Assembly (NCBI RefSeq): GCF_902813185.1
Contig: NZ_LR778301.1
Location: 2,542,001 to 2,606,000, forward strand
Length of the DNA: 64,000 nucleotides
Direction: 5' to 3'
Origin: Denitratisoma oestradiolicum
Lineage (GTDB): Bacteria; Pseudomonadota; Gammaproteobacteria; Burkholderiales; Rhodocyclaceae
The position numbers and the translations under genes were made by a program. Positions 8,837-16,663 of the stretch are shown one piece after another. Under the pieces are notes generated by a model. That model was given only the letters and a program-made list of their open reading frames with translations. It did no database searches and was not told the origin of the DNA. Numbering within the stretch: position 1 is the first letter of the stretch; each line of letters opens with the position of its first letter.

Positions 8837-8880
8837 CTATGAGTCACACAACCTCATAGCGCCCATAACAGGAGGGAGTC

Positions 8881-10869
8881 GTGTTAGCGAATTCAGGACG
8901 TTCGGGAAAGCACTGCCAGCAGCGGAGGCCACGCATTGCAGTATTAGGATACAAAGCTGTCAGCGCATTGATTCATACCCTTTTGCCCGAGTACGGCAAC
9001 CATGCGGACTTTGAAGTTCACGAGGTTGTATTTGACAATGCGCTGTCGCTTGGCCGAAAAATCGAAAAAGATGGACTTGCCGACGTCATTTTATCGGCCG
9101 GCGCAAATGCCGTAATTCTGAAATCAGCACTTTCGATGCCAGTTGTTTCTATCAAAATCTCTGGCTACGACCTTCTCCATGCATTGCAGCGAGCCAGTCA
9201 AATTTCCAAGCGGGTTGGCATCGTCGTCTATCGCGAAAATATTGCTGAACTGGACGAATTCAAGGATTTATTGAAAATTGATATCGTTCAGCGCCCCTAC
9301 CACAGCATTGAAGAAGCAGAAATCTGCTTTCAGACCTTTAGAAATGACGGCTACAGGGTAATTGTAGGCTCTAGCGTCGCCGTTGAACTGGCCGAGAATG
9401 CGGGCCTGAAGGGAATACTGGCTTACAACATTGGCGCCGTTCGCGATGCCATAGAGGATTGCCTTCAAATATCCGCAATAGCCATTATGCAAGCATCGCG
9501 CTTCGACGAACTCCACAATGTCTTACAGCATTTGCATGAGGCCGTGCTCGCCGTAGATCACACACAAAGAATCATCGCAATCAACCCACCAATGGAAAAC
9601 ATCATTGGCCTCCGTCGGTCGGACATCATTGGAGGCAACCTGAAGGATGTCGTCCCAGAACTCTCCCTGGATCGAGTCATTTCTCGCGGTGACAAAGAAA
9701 CCGAAGTCATCATCAGCTTTTCAGATAAAACCTTTGTTGCAAACCGTATCCCCTTCATGGAGAACGGCATCGTTTCCGGGGCAGTCCTGACGCTGCACGA
9801 TGCCAAATCCATTCAGCGAGCAGATACAACCATTCGTTCGCAACGCAAGACCCGTAATCTTGCAGCACGGTATAGCTTTGCCAATATTTCCGGCCGCTCC
9901 CCCGAATTTCTGCGCGTAATCAAAACGGCAGAGCGTTACGCCAGAACCAGTTCGACGATTCTGATCACCGGACAGAGTGGGTCAGGAAAAGAAATGTTTG
10001 CACAAGCGATTCACAATGCCAGCAGCCGCCAAAACGGCCCTTTTGTTGCAATTAACTGTGCGGCGTTTCCTGAGGCACTTTTGGAAAGCGAGCTTTTTGG
10101 CTACGAAGAAGGTGCGTTTACTGGATCTCGTCGAGGCGGCAAACCTGGATTATTGGAAACAGCACATACCGGCACAGTTTTTCTTGACGAGATCGGCGAC
10201 ATGCCGATAACCCTTCAGACTCGACTACTACGGGTACTTCAAGAACGGGAGGTCGTACGAATTGGCGGTGTGATGCCTGTAGGTATTGATGTACGAATCA
10301 TCGCAGCAACTCACCAAGACATCCCTGAACGCATTCGTCAGGGTCAATTTCGTTCAGACCTTTTTTACCGTCTGAATATTTTAAGCTTCAGAATCCCAAC
10401 ACTTGCCGACAGAAAACAGGATATCCCTGTCCTGGGTTTAAGCCTTTTGTATTCCAGCTTGAGAAGGCTCGGATCAAGCATTCCAGCTGATCAGGCTCTT
10501 GCTCCGCTATTGCCGCTACTGATTGAGTATTCTTGGCCAGGTAATGTTCGGGAGCTGGAAAACATCATGGAGCGCTTTTCTGTTTTCCTTAGTCAGCACT
10601 CCGACATAAGCACAGTAGACTATGAATCCTTCCGCGCTGAGATTCCAGAACTAAATGCTTACCCGGACTGCCATAGTCTTAACAATGACGCGCAATATGC
10701 CACTCAGGGCATCTATGGGCAAGATGGTCAAATTGATTCTGAGGCCATAAATCGGGCGTTATCTCTAGCAAAAGGCAGCAAAAGTCGAGCTGCTGAAATC
10801 TTGGGGATTAGTCGCACCACGTTTTGGAGACGCCTCAAGGAGCTAAATTTTGACGACCATCTCATTTGA
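8881..10869 (+). CDS. PrpR-type sigma54-dependent transcriptional activator
   Basis: The 662-residue enhancer-binding protein has four parts: a PrpR N-terminal sensory domain (about residues 18-195), a PAS domain (about 205-315), the AAA+ sigma54-activation domain (about 335-570) and a Fis-type helix-turn-helix (about 625-660, SRAAEILGISRTTFWRRL). Walker A GQSGSGKE (364-371), the sigma54-contacting loop GAFTGS (411-416) and Walker B GTVFLDEIGD (431-440) are intact, so it should be active. GTG 8881 is preferred because AGGAGG precedes it by five to six bases. PrpR-N domains sense small metabolites such as CoA-linked or acid intermediates. It is encoded divergently from the VOC operon and very likely controls both sigma54 promoters at 5872 and 8702. 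GC content is low compared with the region right of 15000. Confidence 0.92.
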   Translation: MLANSGRSGKHCQQRRPRIAVLGYKAVSALIHTLLPEYGNHADFEVHEVVFDNALSLGRKIEKDGLADVILSAGANAVILKSALSMPVVSIKISGYDLLHALQRASQISKRVGIVVYRENIAELDEFKDLLKIDIVQRPYHSIEEAEICFQTFRNDGYRVIVGSSVAVELAENAGLKGILAYNIGAVRDAIEDCLQISAIAIMQASRFDELHNVLQHLHEAVLAVDHTQRIIAINPPMENIIGLRRSDIIGGNLKDVVPELSLDRVISRGDKETEVIISFSDKTFVANRIPFMENGIVSGAVLTLHDAKSIQRADTTIRSQRKTRNLAARYSFANISGRSPEFLRVIKTAERYARTSSTILITGQSGSGKEMFAQAIHNASSRQNGPFVAINCAAFPEALLESELFGYEEGAFTGSRRGGKPGLLETAHTGTVFLDEIGDMPITLQTRLLRVLQEREVVRIGGVMPVGIDVRIIAATHQDIPERIRQGQFRSDLFYRLNILSFRIPTLADRKQDIPVLGLSLLYSSLRRLGSSIPADQALAPLLPLLIEYSWPGNVRELENIMERFSVFLSQHSDISTVDYESFRAEIPELNAYPDCHSLNNDAQYATQGIYGQDGQIDSEAINRALSLAKGSKSRAAEILGISRTTFWRRLKELNFDDHLI

Positions 10870-10870
10870 T

Positions 10871-11059
10871 TCAATTCATGCGCGCAGACCTTGCTATCCA
10901 GACAGTGAGCGGTGGGCGTGGATTGAGCGGCCCGCAGGACGATCTGGCGAAAGGGGTATAGCGCAATCCTGTAACGCCTAAACGCTTCCAGAAAATGGAC
11001 TGATTCAGGCCCAAGGACTTCCGGTAAGTGGCAATGTCGCCAAAGTTCAGTTTAGCCAT
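10871..11059 (-). pseudogene. Decayed phage-type helix-turn-helix regulator
   Basis: The start MAKLNFGDIATYRKSLGLNQ (ATG 11059) resembles small HTH repressors of mobile elements that open with a YR..LGLNQS.FW..IGVTQ pattern. After KRLGVTG the similarity stops and the rest reads like frameshifted sequence rich in Arg and Pro, so I regard it as a broken gene. A longer frame starts at 11131 but has no better start. The tail ends 2 bases after the stop of the convergent sigma54 activator. It probably marks the left, decayed side of the integrated element carrying the Gp2-like, AlpA-like and integrase genes. Confidence 0.5.
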
Positions 11060-11166
11060 TATCAATAGCCCTTTGACATATAGGCAATGAATTCTATGGC
11101 ATGGAGCTAGAAAGTCAAACATCCTCTCCATCTGCTTGACTACATGGCACTGGATTCTGGGAGGTT

Positions 11167-11820
11167 TTACCTCCTACTTGCCCCAAAGCTATGGACTCCG
11201 TTCCCATAATGCTTCGTGGCTGCCTTACAGAGGTAACTTGCTCGATTGAAGAAGTCGGCAATCGACTGAATATCGCCTCGTTTCAAAAGACGGAAAGGGC
11301 TTTCAGGGAACTCGACTAAGCCAAGCACCTGATGAACGGTAAGCCCTAATGCCGATGCCAATGCTTCATGGAGGCGATTGAAGAGGTTCACGCGTCCGAT
11401 CTCGTACTGCCCAAGGGTGCAGTAGGCGTCGTAGTTCAAAAAAAAAGCCAGGTGATAGTGTGGGACACCATGCTGACCTAGTTCCCTACACCACACATAG
11501 CGGACAGCAGTGTCATGAGCATAGGCTTTAACCTCTAGTGCCATATTCCGGTTGTGTCGTATCTTCGCCCTAAAGGAGGCAATGAACCGCTCCATGACTG
11601 AATTATCGTCATGGCCTGGTCCATAGTGTTCGACTGGGAATCTAAGATCGACCCTGAAAGCGAATACCCGTCCATATTCGTCAAGGGCTTGGTGGATGAC
11701 TTGCCAGAGTCGATCCAAGTATTCAGTTACGAGTGGGCCCTTTTGCGTTTGAACTGGATAGCCCAGATACTGGGCGTCATAGTAAAGGGAGAGATTGGGA
11801 TTTTGGTCATGCCGTTTCAT
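11167..11820 (-). CDS. Inovirus Gp2 / YagK-YfjJ C-terminal family protein
   Basis: The 217-residue protein matches the family found in P4-like prophages and inovirus-like elements (YagK/YfjJ C-terminal domain). Recognisable segments are FRVDLRFP near residue 55, FIASFRAKI, YVWCRELGQHGVPHYHLAFFLN and a C-terminal SYLCKAATK. The HYHL pair inside a hydrophobic strand recalls the HUH replication-nuclease fold, and the family is often assumed to act in replication initiation; that is inference. ATG 11820 follows AGGAGG by six bases. It lies 450 bases downstream of the AlpA-type gene in the same orientation. GC content is near 50 percent, well below the right-hand chromosome. Confidence 0.7.
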   Translation of the reverse strand: MKRHDQNPNLSLYYDAQYLGYPVQTQKGPLVTEYLDRLWQVIHQALDEYGRVFAFRVDLRFPVEHYGPGHDDNSVMERFIASFRAKIRHNRNMALEVKAYAHDTAVRYVWCRELGQHGVPHYHLAFFLNYDAYCTLGQYEIGRVNLFNRLHEALASALGLTVHQVLGLVEFPESPFRLLKRGDIQSIADFFNRASYLCKAATKHYGNGVHSFGASRR

Positions 11821-12271
11821 GTGAGTGCCTCCTAACGCATTTCATATCGTTAGGGCTTCAGGTAATTTTTACCTTGGCACATCGTTTGCAGCAGAGGAGG
11901 TGAGCGTCCTTACCCTCTCAGATACCCATTTCATCAGTCCAATCTACTCTGGAAGGCATATAGCCAGTAGCTATCTACTACTAGGCTATATATTGTTATT
12001 AGTATTACCAATACCGAGAGACTGCTTTGCCTAGTTTCCTACGAGATCAGAGTTCGGAGATGCCTAAGCTCTCGGGTAATTGGTTGAGTAGGTAGCTCTC
12101 GGAAAATATCAGGAAGCCGCTCTTGATCTGCAATGAACCGTGATGGGTTGTAGACCGTAGTGTCATGACGGTAGTCATCATGTCATTCGGTTCCCGTGTG
12201 TGAAGGCCCTAATGTCAGATCAAGTCTGAACTTCTACAAATTCAAAGACAAGTGAGTTATCCGACGCCGTG
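11821..12271. other. Non-coding gap inside the integrated element
   Basis: I see no convincing gene here. The stretch around 11985-12012 is AT-rich (TATATATTGTTATTAG) and could hold a promoter for the Gp2-like gene, but no clear -35/-10 pair or operator stands out. Short open frames on the plus strand lack ribosome sites and family features. Confidence 0.5.
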
Positions 12272-13501
12272 TCAATGACTATCTCTTTTTTTGGAATCGG
12301 CCGCTAATGAATCGACAAAGGCAGATATGTCAGACTCGTACCACTTGTTGATGCCATTGGCCTTCAGTGGCTGAGGAAAATTCGGGTTGTATGACGGCGA
12401 ATCTGGGGTCGAGTAGTTGTAGATCGTCGGGCGTGAAACATCAAGAAGTTCCATGACCTCTTTCATTCCAATCAACCGCCCCTTGGCCGAACCATTTTCG
12501 TATGGGGAGACTGCAACGCTCCCGACAGTTTTGTGCTTCTTAGAATACCTTGATTTATCGTTTTCTGAGTCGGCAATGCTGTCAGATTGTCTGGACACTG
12601 GGCCGCTGTTGCCAAGTACGCTGGGCGATTCTGCGAGAGGGCTAGGGGCGTTCTTTTTTGCTGAATCGACTTCGCAACTAATCGCAGCTGCATCGGAAGT
12701 CAATGCTTGTTGGTGTTGTGCGATTTCCTCTGTTGAACTTTCTGCAACAGATCGATTTACTACTGCACCTTCTGGAGGAACAGAAACCTGGCTGAGAAGT
12801 CGCTCAAGCCTTTTTTGAGCAAGGGTTTTCCGATATTCCTTGATGCCCAATTGGATCAATTCTTGTGGAAAGCCGTATAGGAAGCCATCAGGAGTCGATG
12901 GAGGTTCGACTTGTTCTGGCTCACTTATCTGTTCTCGCCAACCGCACCCTGAAGCATAGGCTCGATCCAACAGTCCCTTTTTGCCAAGATACTGAATGGC
13001 CTCATGCCTCGCGAAATAGACACCCTGCGTCAAATGCGTGCAATTGCGCCGTGACGAATCGACCAAAAACACACGCCCCCCCAACGCAAGCTTCTGTAGC
13101 TCTTCTTTTTCGACCTTAAACAGGGTGAGCCTTTTCTCTCGATCACGATCCAAGCTCGCGGTCGTGAGAAAGGTCGGCACGATGTCAGGCGCCCCCTCAA
13201 GCTGAATGAACTTGATGATGAAATCTGTCGCTGTGTCTGGAGAAATCGGAAATCTAAGTGAGGGCAACTCGTGCAGATGGTCCTTAATAAATCGCCACTG
13301 GGCTTCTTTCACAACCGGAGGAAGCCAATCAATGGGGCCTCCGGGAAACGTGTGAAACGAGAAAAGACCACCCGTAATACAGTCAATCCCCGTTGCTCTA
13401 TGCCTAAAGGGGATTTGAAGATTAACCACAAGCGTAACCATTTCGTTCCAGGGAACTATTTCCTCAGGAAACAGGATAGTTTCTCGATTCTCATGCGTCA
13501 T
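12272..13501 (-). CDS. Element-encoded protein with C-terminal AlpA-type helix-turn-helix
   Basis: The 409-residue protein has two unequal parts. Residues 1-215 form a domain I do not recognise (FPEEIVPWNEMVTLVVNLQI ... HTFPGGPIDW ... KEAQWRFIKDHL). Residues 220-340 are a Ser/Glu-rich linker without motifs. The last 65 residues, GMKEVMELLDVSRPTIYNY followed by NFPQPLKANGINKWYESDI, are an AlpA/excisionase-like winged HTH. AlpA proteins activate integrase or excision genes of P4-like elements. Its ATG overlaps the last 11 bases of the integrase gene, which implies translational coupling and a single int-alpA transcript. The long N-terminal extension is unlike the usual 70-residue AlpA proteins. 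Confidence 0.65.
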   Translation of the reverse strand: MTHENRETILFPEEIVPWNEMVTLVVNLQIPFRHRATGIDCITGGLFSFHTFPGGPIDWLPPVVKEAQWRFIKDHLHELPSLRFPISPDTATDFIIKFIQLEGAPDIVPTFLTTASLDRDREKRLTLFKVEKEELQKLALGGRVFLVDSSRRNCTHLTQGVYFARHEAIQYLGKKGLLDRAYASGCGWREQISEPEQVEPPSTPDGFLYGFPQELIQLGIKEYRKTLAQKRLERLLSQVSVPPEGAVVNRSVAESSTEEIAQHQQALTSDAAAISCEVDSAKKNAPSPLAESPSVLGNSGPVSRQSDSIADSENDKSRYSKKHKTVGSVAVSPYENGSAKGRLIGMKEVMELLDVSRPTIYNYSTPDSPSYNPNFPQPLKANGINKWYESDISAFVDSLAADSKKRDSH

Positions 13502-14720
13502 CGCGGCACTTTCTGGATAAATGAGCCAACGGGCTTGAAAGGAACTCGCCCCACCCGGCCATCATAGCCCGACGCTTTTCTAGCACATCACCACGTCGAT
13601 AGGCGGCTTCAACTTTATTTTCTATGACGTGAGCCAATGCCTGCTCGGCAAGTTCTCTAGGGTAATTTGTACGCTCGCTTACCCAGTCACGAAAAGTAGA
13701 GCGAAATCCATGGGGTACCGCGTCAACTTTCATTCGTCGCATGAGTGCCGTTAGCGTCATGTCAGACAACATCCCCCCCCTCGGCGCAGGGAATACCAAT
13801 CCGGAGCGATCAGACTCCTTTACAGCATCCAATATTTCCATTGCTTGGGAATTGAGCGGAACGCGATGTTCCTTGCCGGCTTTCATCCGATCTTTTGGAA
13901 CTGTCCATAAGGCAGCAGGCATATCAATCTCCTCCCACCGAGCCCCCCTCACTTCACCACTGCGAGCAGCAGTGAGAATTGCAAACTCCAACGCCAAGGC
14001 CGAAACACCTGACTGCATACGCAAACTGGCAACAAATGCGGGAGCCTCGTCAATTGGCAATGCACGATGGTGCTCTACAACTTTTATCTTGCTTGGCGCC
14101 GGTAATAGCTTGTCAAGCAATCCCTTCCATCGGGCAGGATTGTCGCCAGACCGGTAATTGCGCGCAGAAGCCCAATCCAACACGGATTCGATCCGACCCC
14201 GAACTCGTGATGCTGTCTCGTTTTTCTCTTTCCAAATCGGCTTCAGCGCTGTCAGTACGTGCTCCACCGATATATCCCTCACCAATACTTTGCCGAAGAA
14301 AGGATACGCATAGGTAGCCAGCGAGCTTGCCCACTGGGCTCGATGCTTCGCGTTTCGCCAAGCATCTCCATGAGAGTCCAAGTAGCCCTCCGCAGCTTTC
14401 TCGAACGTGATGGCACTTGCTTGTTGCGCCTTGATTCGGCTTATGACGACCTTCCGCTGATGGATTGGGTCGTGACCGTTCGCAACCTCTTCGCGTATTC
14501 GCCGAGCTTTATCTTTTGCTTGAGCCAAGGTGACTGTCGGGTAGCCACCGAGTCCGATATGCCTACGCTTGTCACCAACGACAAGTCGCAGTACCCAAGA
14601 ACGTGCGCTGACGCCATTGACGTACAAGTACAAGCCCACGACTCCACCAACCGCATGGTGTCCGGGCACAGTCAATCGACTGACTTCAATCGCTGTTAGC
14701 TCTCGTGCTATCTTCGCCAT
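13491..14720 (-). CDS. P4-family tyrosine integrase
   Basis: The 409-residue site-specific recombinase has the N-terminal arm-binding DUF4102 domain (residues 1-90, with LGGYPTVTLAQAKDKARRIR), a central SAM-like core-binding domain (about 104-200) and the C-terminal catalytic domain. Catalytic residues are all present: Arg253 in LTAARSGEVRG, His337 and Arg340 in HGFRSTFRDW, His364 in ALAHVIENK and the nucleophile Tyr374 in AAYRRGD. P4-type integrases use tRNA 3' ends as attachment sites, consistent with the tRNA-Ser end 170 bases from its start. It reads away from that border. The gene looks intact, so excision may still be possible if the other att site survives. Confidence 0.93.
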   Translation of the reverse strand: MAKIARELTAIEVSRLTVPGHHAVGGVVGLYLYVNGVSARSWVLRLVVGDKRRHIGLGGYPTVTLAQAKDKARRIREEVANGHDPIHQRKVVISRIKAQQASAITFEKAAEGYLDSHGDAWRNAKHRAQWASSLATYAYPFFGKVLVRDISVEHVLTALKPIWKEKNETASRVRGRIESVLDWASARNYRSGDNPARWKGLLDKLLPAPSKIKVVEHHRALPIDEAPAFVASLRMQSGVSALALEFAILTAARSGEVRGARWEEIDMPAALWTVPKDRMKAGKEHRVPLNSQAMEILDAVKESDRSGLVFPAPRGGMLSDMTLTALMRRMKVDAVPHGFRSTFRDWVSERTNYPRELAEQALAHVIENKVEAAYRRGDVLEKRRAMMAGWGEFLSSPLAHLSRKCRDDA

Positions 14721-14888
14721 CGCCCAATCTCTATTTCCACCATCCTTTCTACCATAGAAAATTTAATTGCGTTAGACGAATTTTTACAGAATTATTGACG
14801 AATCTTTACGCTTGTTGTTAATATTCAGTTCGTTATGCTCATAACTTTTTAGAGAGTTAGACATTGTTTGACGTACTAAAGGCAGACG

Positions 14889-14900
14889 CCCTCTCCGCCA
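14889..14900 (+). other. tRNA-Ser 3'-end sequence, probable attachment site (attR)
   Basis: CCCTCTCCGCCA equals the acceptor stem, discriminator G and CCA end of many bacterial tRNA-Ser genes. No T-arm precedes it, so it is not a whole tRNA. It is followed after ten bases by a strong terminator, as a native tRNA gene would be, and it marks the point where GC content jumps. With the tRNA reading rightwards, the intact tRNA-Ser should lie left of the island, outside the window. Confidence 0.5.
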
Positions 14901-14910
14901 AGTACCAAGC

Positions 14911-14940
14911 AACAACGCCCCTTCCGGGGCGTTGTTGTTT
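14911..14940 (+). terminator. Intrinsic terminator after the tRNA-Ser end
   Basis: Stem AACAACGCCCC / GGGGCGTTGTT (11 perfect pairs) with a TTCC loop, followed by GTTT on the plus strand. It fits the original terminator of the tRNA-Ser gene; on the minus strand it may also end the Baeyer-Villiger monooxygenase transcript. Confidence 0.75.
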
Positions 14941-15000
14941 CTACAGCCGTACGCGCCAACGGGACAGGAGTGTCACACCCCCGCCCAGGACGAATCCGAC

Positions 15001-16476
15001 CTATCCCACCAGTTCGAAGGCATCAAGCTTGGGCGTCGCCATCTCTTCGGCGAAGCGGTCATAGCTCCAGGGCCAACTGGCGGGCACGCCTTCGGCGTCC
15101 AGATACCAGCTCGTGCAGCCGGAAGCAAAGATGGTCTTCTTGGCCGCTGCGATGCGCCGCTGCTCGTAATCGTCCATGGCCTCGGCGCTGACACTGATCT
15201 CCCGACAGCGGCCTGCCTCGATCTGGGCGATCAATTGCTCGATGTAGGTCCACTGCCGTTCGGCGATGTCGATCAGGGAGAAGTTGCCGACGGGACCGGT
15301 GGGGCCATTGAGGAGGAAGAAGTTCGGAAACTCCGGAATGGAAATCGCCAGATAGGCCTTGGGCCGCTTGGCCCATACTTGGTCCAGGTCCATGCCGCCC
15401 CGGCCCAGCACCGTCATGGGGCGGACGAAGCGGTCAGCCTTGAAACCGGTGGCCAGCACCAATACGTCCAGGGGATGAAGGACCCCGTCCTTGGTGCGAA
15501 TACCCTCCGGCTCCACTCGCTCTATGCCTTCCACTACCACGGCCACGTCGGGATGCTGGACTGCCTGGTAGTAATCGGGGGAGTAGATCAAACGCTTGCA
15601 GGCGGCACGATAGTTGGGGCGAAGTTTCTCGCGCAGGATCGGGTCCTTTATGCTCTTTTCCAGATTGTCCTTGACGACCGCTTCGATGCCCTTGATCTGG
15701 GCTGAGTCGCAATCAATGATGGCGTCGGTGAAGCTGCGGACATTCGTCAGGTAGGTTTCGTTGTAGCGCTCTTTGTCCACCAGGGCCGGATCCGCACGGA
15801 AGGCGGCAATCTGCTCCTCGGTGTAGGGAATGTTTTCCACCGGCATGATCCATTGGGGAGAACGCTGGAAGTGGATGAGTTTGCCAGGGCGACCGACCAG
15901 AGCCGAAACGATCTGAACACCGGTGGAGCCATTGCCGACGATGCCCACCCGACGACCATCCAGGGGCACGCTGTGGTCCCAGCGGGCACTGTGGAACTTG
16001 GCGCCGGCAAAGGTCTCCAGCCCCGGGATATCGGGGTAGTTGGGGTGATGCAGCACCCCTGTCGCGGCGATGACCACATCCGCGGTGTCCTTCAGGCCGC
16101 CGGAGGTGGCAATCTGCCAAGCGCCATTCTCAAAGACGCAGCGGGTGACTTCCTGATTGAAATGCGTCAGCTCACCGATGCCATATTCCTTGAAGACGCC
16201 CTCGAAATAGGACTGAATCTCCGGCCCGGGAGCCAGGTAGCTGCTCCAGTTGGGATTGGGCGCAAAGGAATAGGTATAGGCATGGGCCGGAACGTCGCAG
16301 TTCAGGCCGGGATAGGTGTTCTCACGCCAGGTGCCACCGATGCGATCGGCCTTTTCATAGAGCGCAACCTGTCGATGGCCGGACTGGCGCAGCCGGATGG
16401 CCGCCAGAATGCCGGCCATACCGGTGCCGATGATGACAAATCGAAGTTCTCTCTTCTTGGCTTTGATTCCGTTCAT
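15001..16476 (-). CDS. Type I Baeyer-Villiger monooxygenase (FAD/NADPH)
   Basis: The 491-residue flavoprotein has both Rossmann motifs: GTGMAG for FAD near residue 18 and GNGSTG for NADPH near residue 185. Between them is the Baeyer-Villiger fingerprint FAGAKFHSARWD, fitting FxGxxxHxxxW[PD]; the second family motif, GGTWRENTYPGLNCD, is also exact. Such enzymes insert oxygen next to a ketone to give esters or lactones, for example in cyclic-ketone or steroid breakdown. ATG 16476 is used because GAGAGAGACGAG precedes it; the frame extends 33 codons further upstream without family similarity. It stands alone, diverging from the HD phosphodiesterase across an AT-rich 187-base gap. Confidence 0.9.
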   Translation of the reverse strand: MNGIKAKKRELRFVIIGTGMAGILAAIRLRQSGHRQVALYEKADRIGGTWRENTYPGLNCDVPAHAYTYSFAPNPNWSSYLAPGPEIQSYFEGVFKEYGIGELTHFNQEVTRCVFENGAWQIATSGGLKDTADVVIAATGVLHHPNYPDIPGLETFAGAKFHSARWDHSVPLDGRRVGIVGNGSTGVQIVSALVGRPGKLIHFQRSPQWIMPVENIPYTEEQIAAFRADPALVDKERYNETYLTNVRSFTDAIIDCDSAQIKGIEAVVKDNLEKSIKDPILREKLRPNYRAACKRLIYSPDYYQAVQHPDVAVVVEGIERVEPEGIRTKDGVLHPLDVLVLATGFKADRFVRPMTVLGRGGMDLDQVWAKRPKAYLAISIPEFPNFFLLNGPTGPVGNFSLIDIAERQWTYIEQLIAQIEAGRCREISVSAEAMDDYEQRRIAAAKKTIFASGCTSWYLDAEGVPASWPWSYDRFAEEMATPKLDAFELVG

Positions 16477-16614
16477 GCTCGTCTCTCTCTCTGTGGTGTC
16501 GTCGGGGCGATATGGTTTTAGGGAAAATCTTGCCCCATTACAAATGCTACCTGAGGCAGCCATCAAAAGAAACAAATCGATTAAATGGTTTCTTATTAAA
16601 ACGATGAAAAATAA

Positions 16615-16633
16615 ACCATGATAAAGTCATGGT
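16615..16633. promoter_or_regulatory. Palindromic operator candidate between BVMO and HD phosphodiesterase
   Basis: ACCATGA-TAAAG-TCATGGT is a perfect 7-base inverted repeat with a 5-base spacer in the AT-rich divergent region, 31 bases before ATG 16664. The size and symmetry suit a dimeric regulator (for example TetR- or AraC-like). No regulator gene is adjacent. Confidence 0.4.
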
Positions 16634-16663
16634 ATTTAATCCACCCAGCCTGCCGGAGACTCC

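Larger units (their letters stand above)
10871..14900. mobile_element. Remnant of a small integrated element (Gp2-like, AlpA-like, P4-type integrase)
   Basis: Four leftward genes typical of phage satellites or small integrative elements lie together: a broken HTH gene, an inovirus Gp2/YfjJ-type protein, an AlpA-type HTH protein and a P4-family tyrosine integrase. The right end coincides with a tRNA-Ser 3'-end sequence at 14889-14900 and a sharp rise in GC content. No structural, packaging or conjugation genes are seen, and no second copy of the tRNA-end sequence was found to the left within the window. The left boundary given is only the limit of recognisable genes; the catabolic block 1-10869 may belong to the same island. 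Confidence 0.55.

Noticed and set aside
11825..12034. Plus-strand frame of 69 codons between Gp2-like and AlpA-like genes
   Set aside because: No ribosome site, no recognisable sequence, and AT-rich non-coding character.
14881..14900. Full tRNA-Ser gene
   Set aside because: Only the acceptor-stem 3' strand, discriminator and CCA are present; no T-arm, anticodon arm or 5' stem can be folded.
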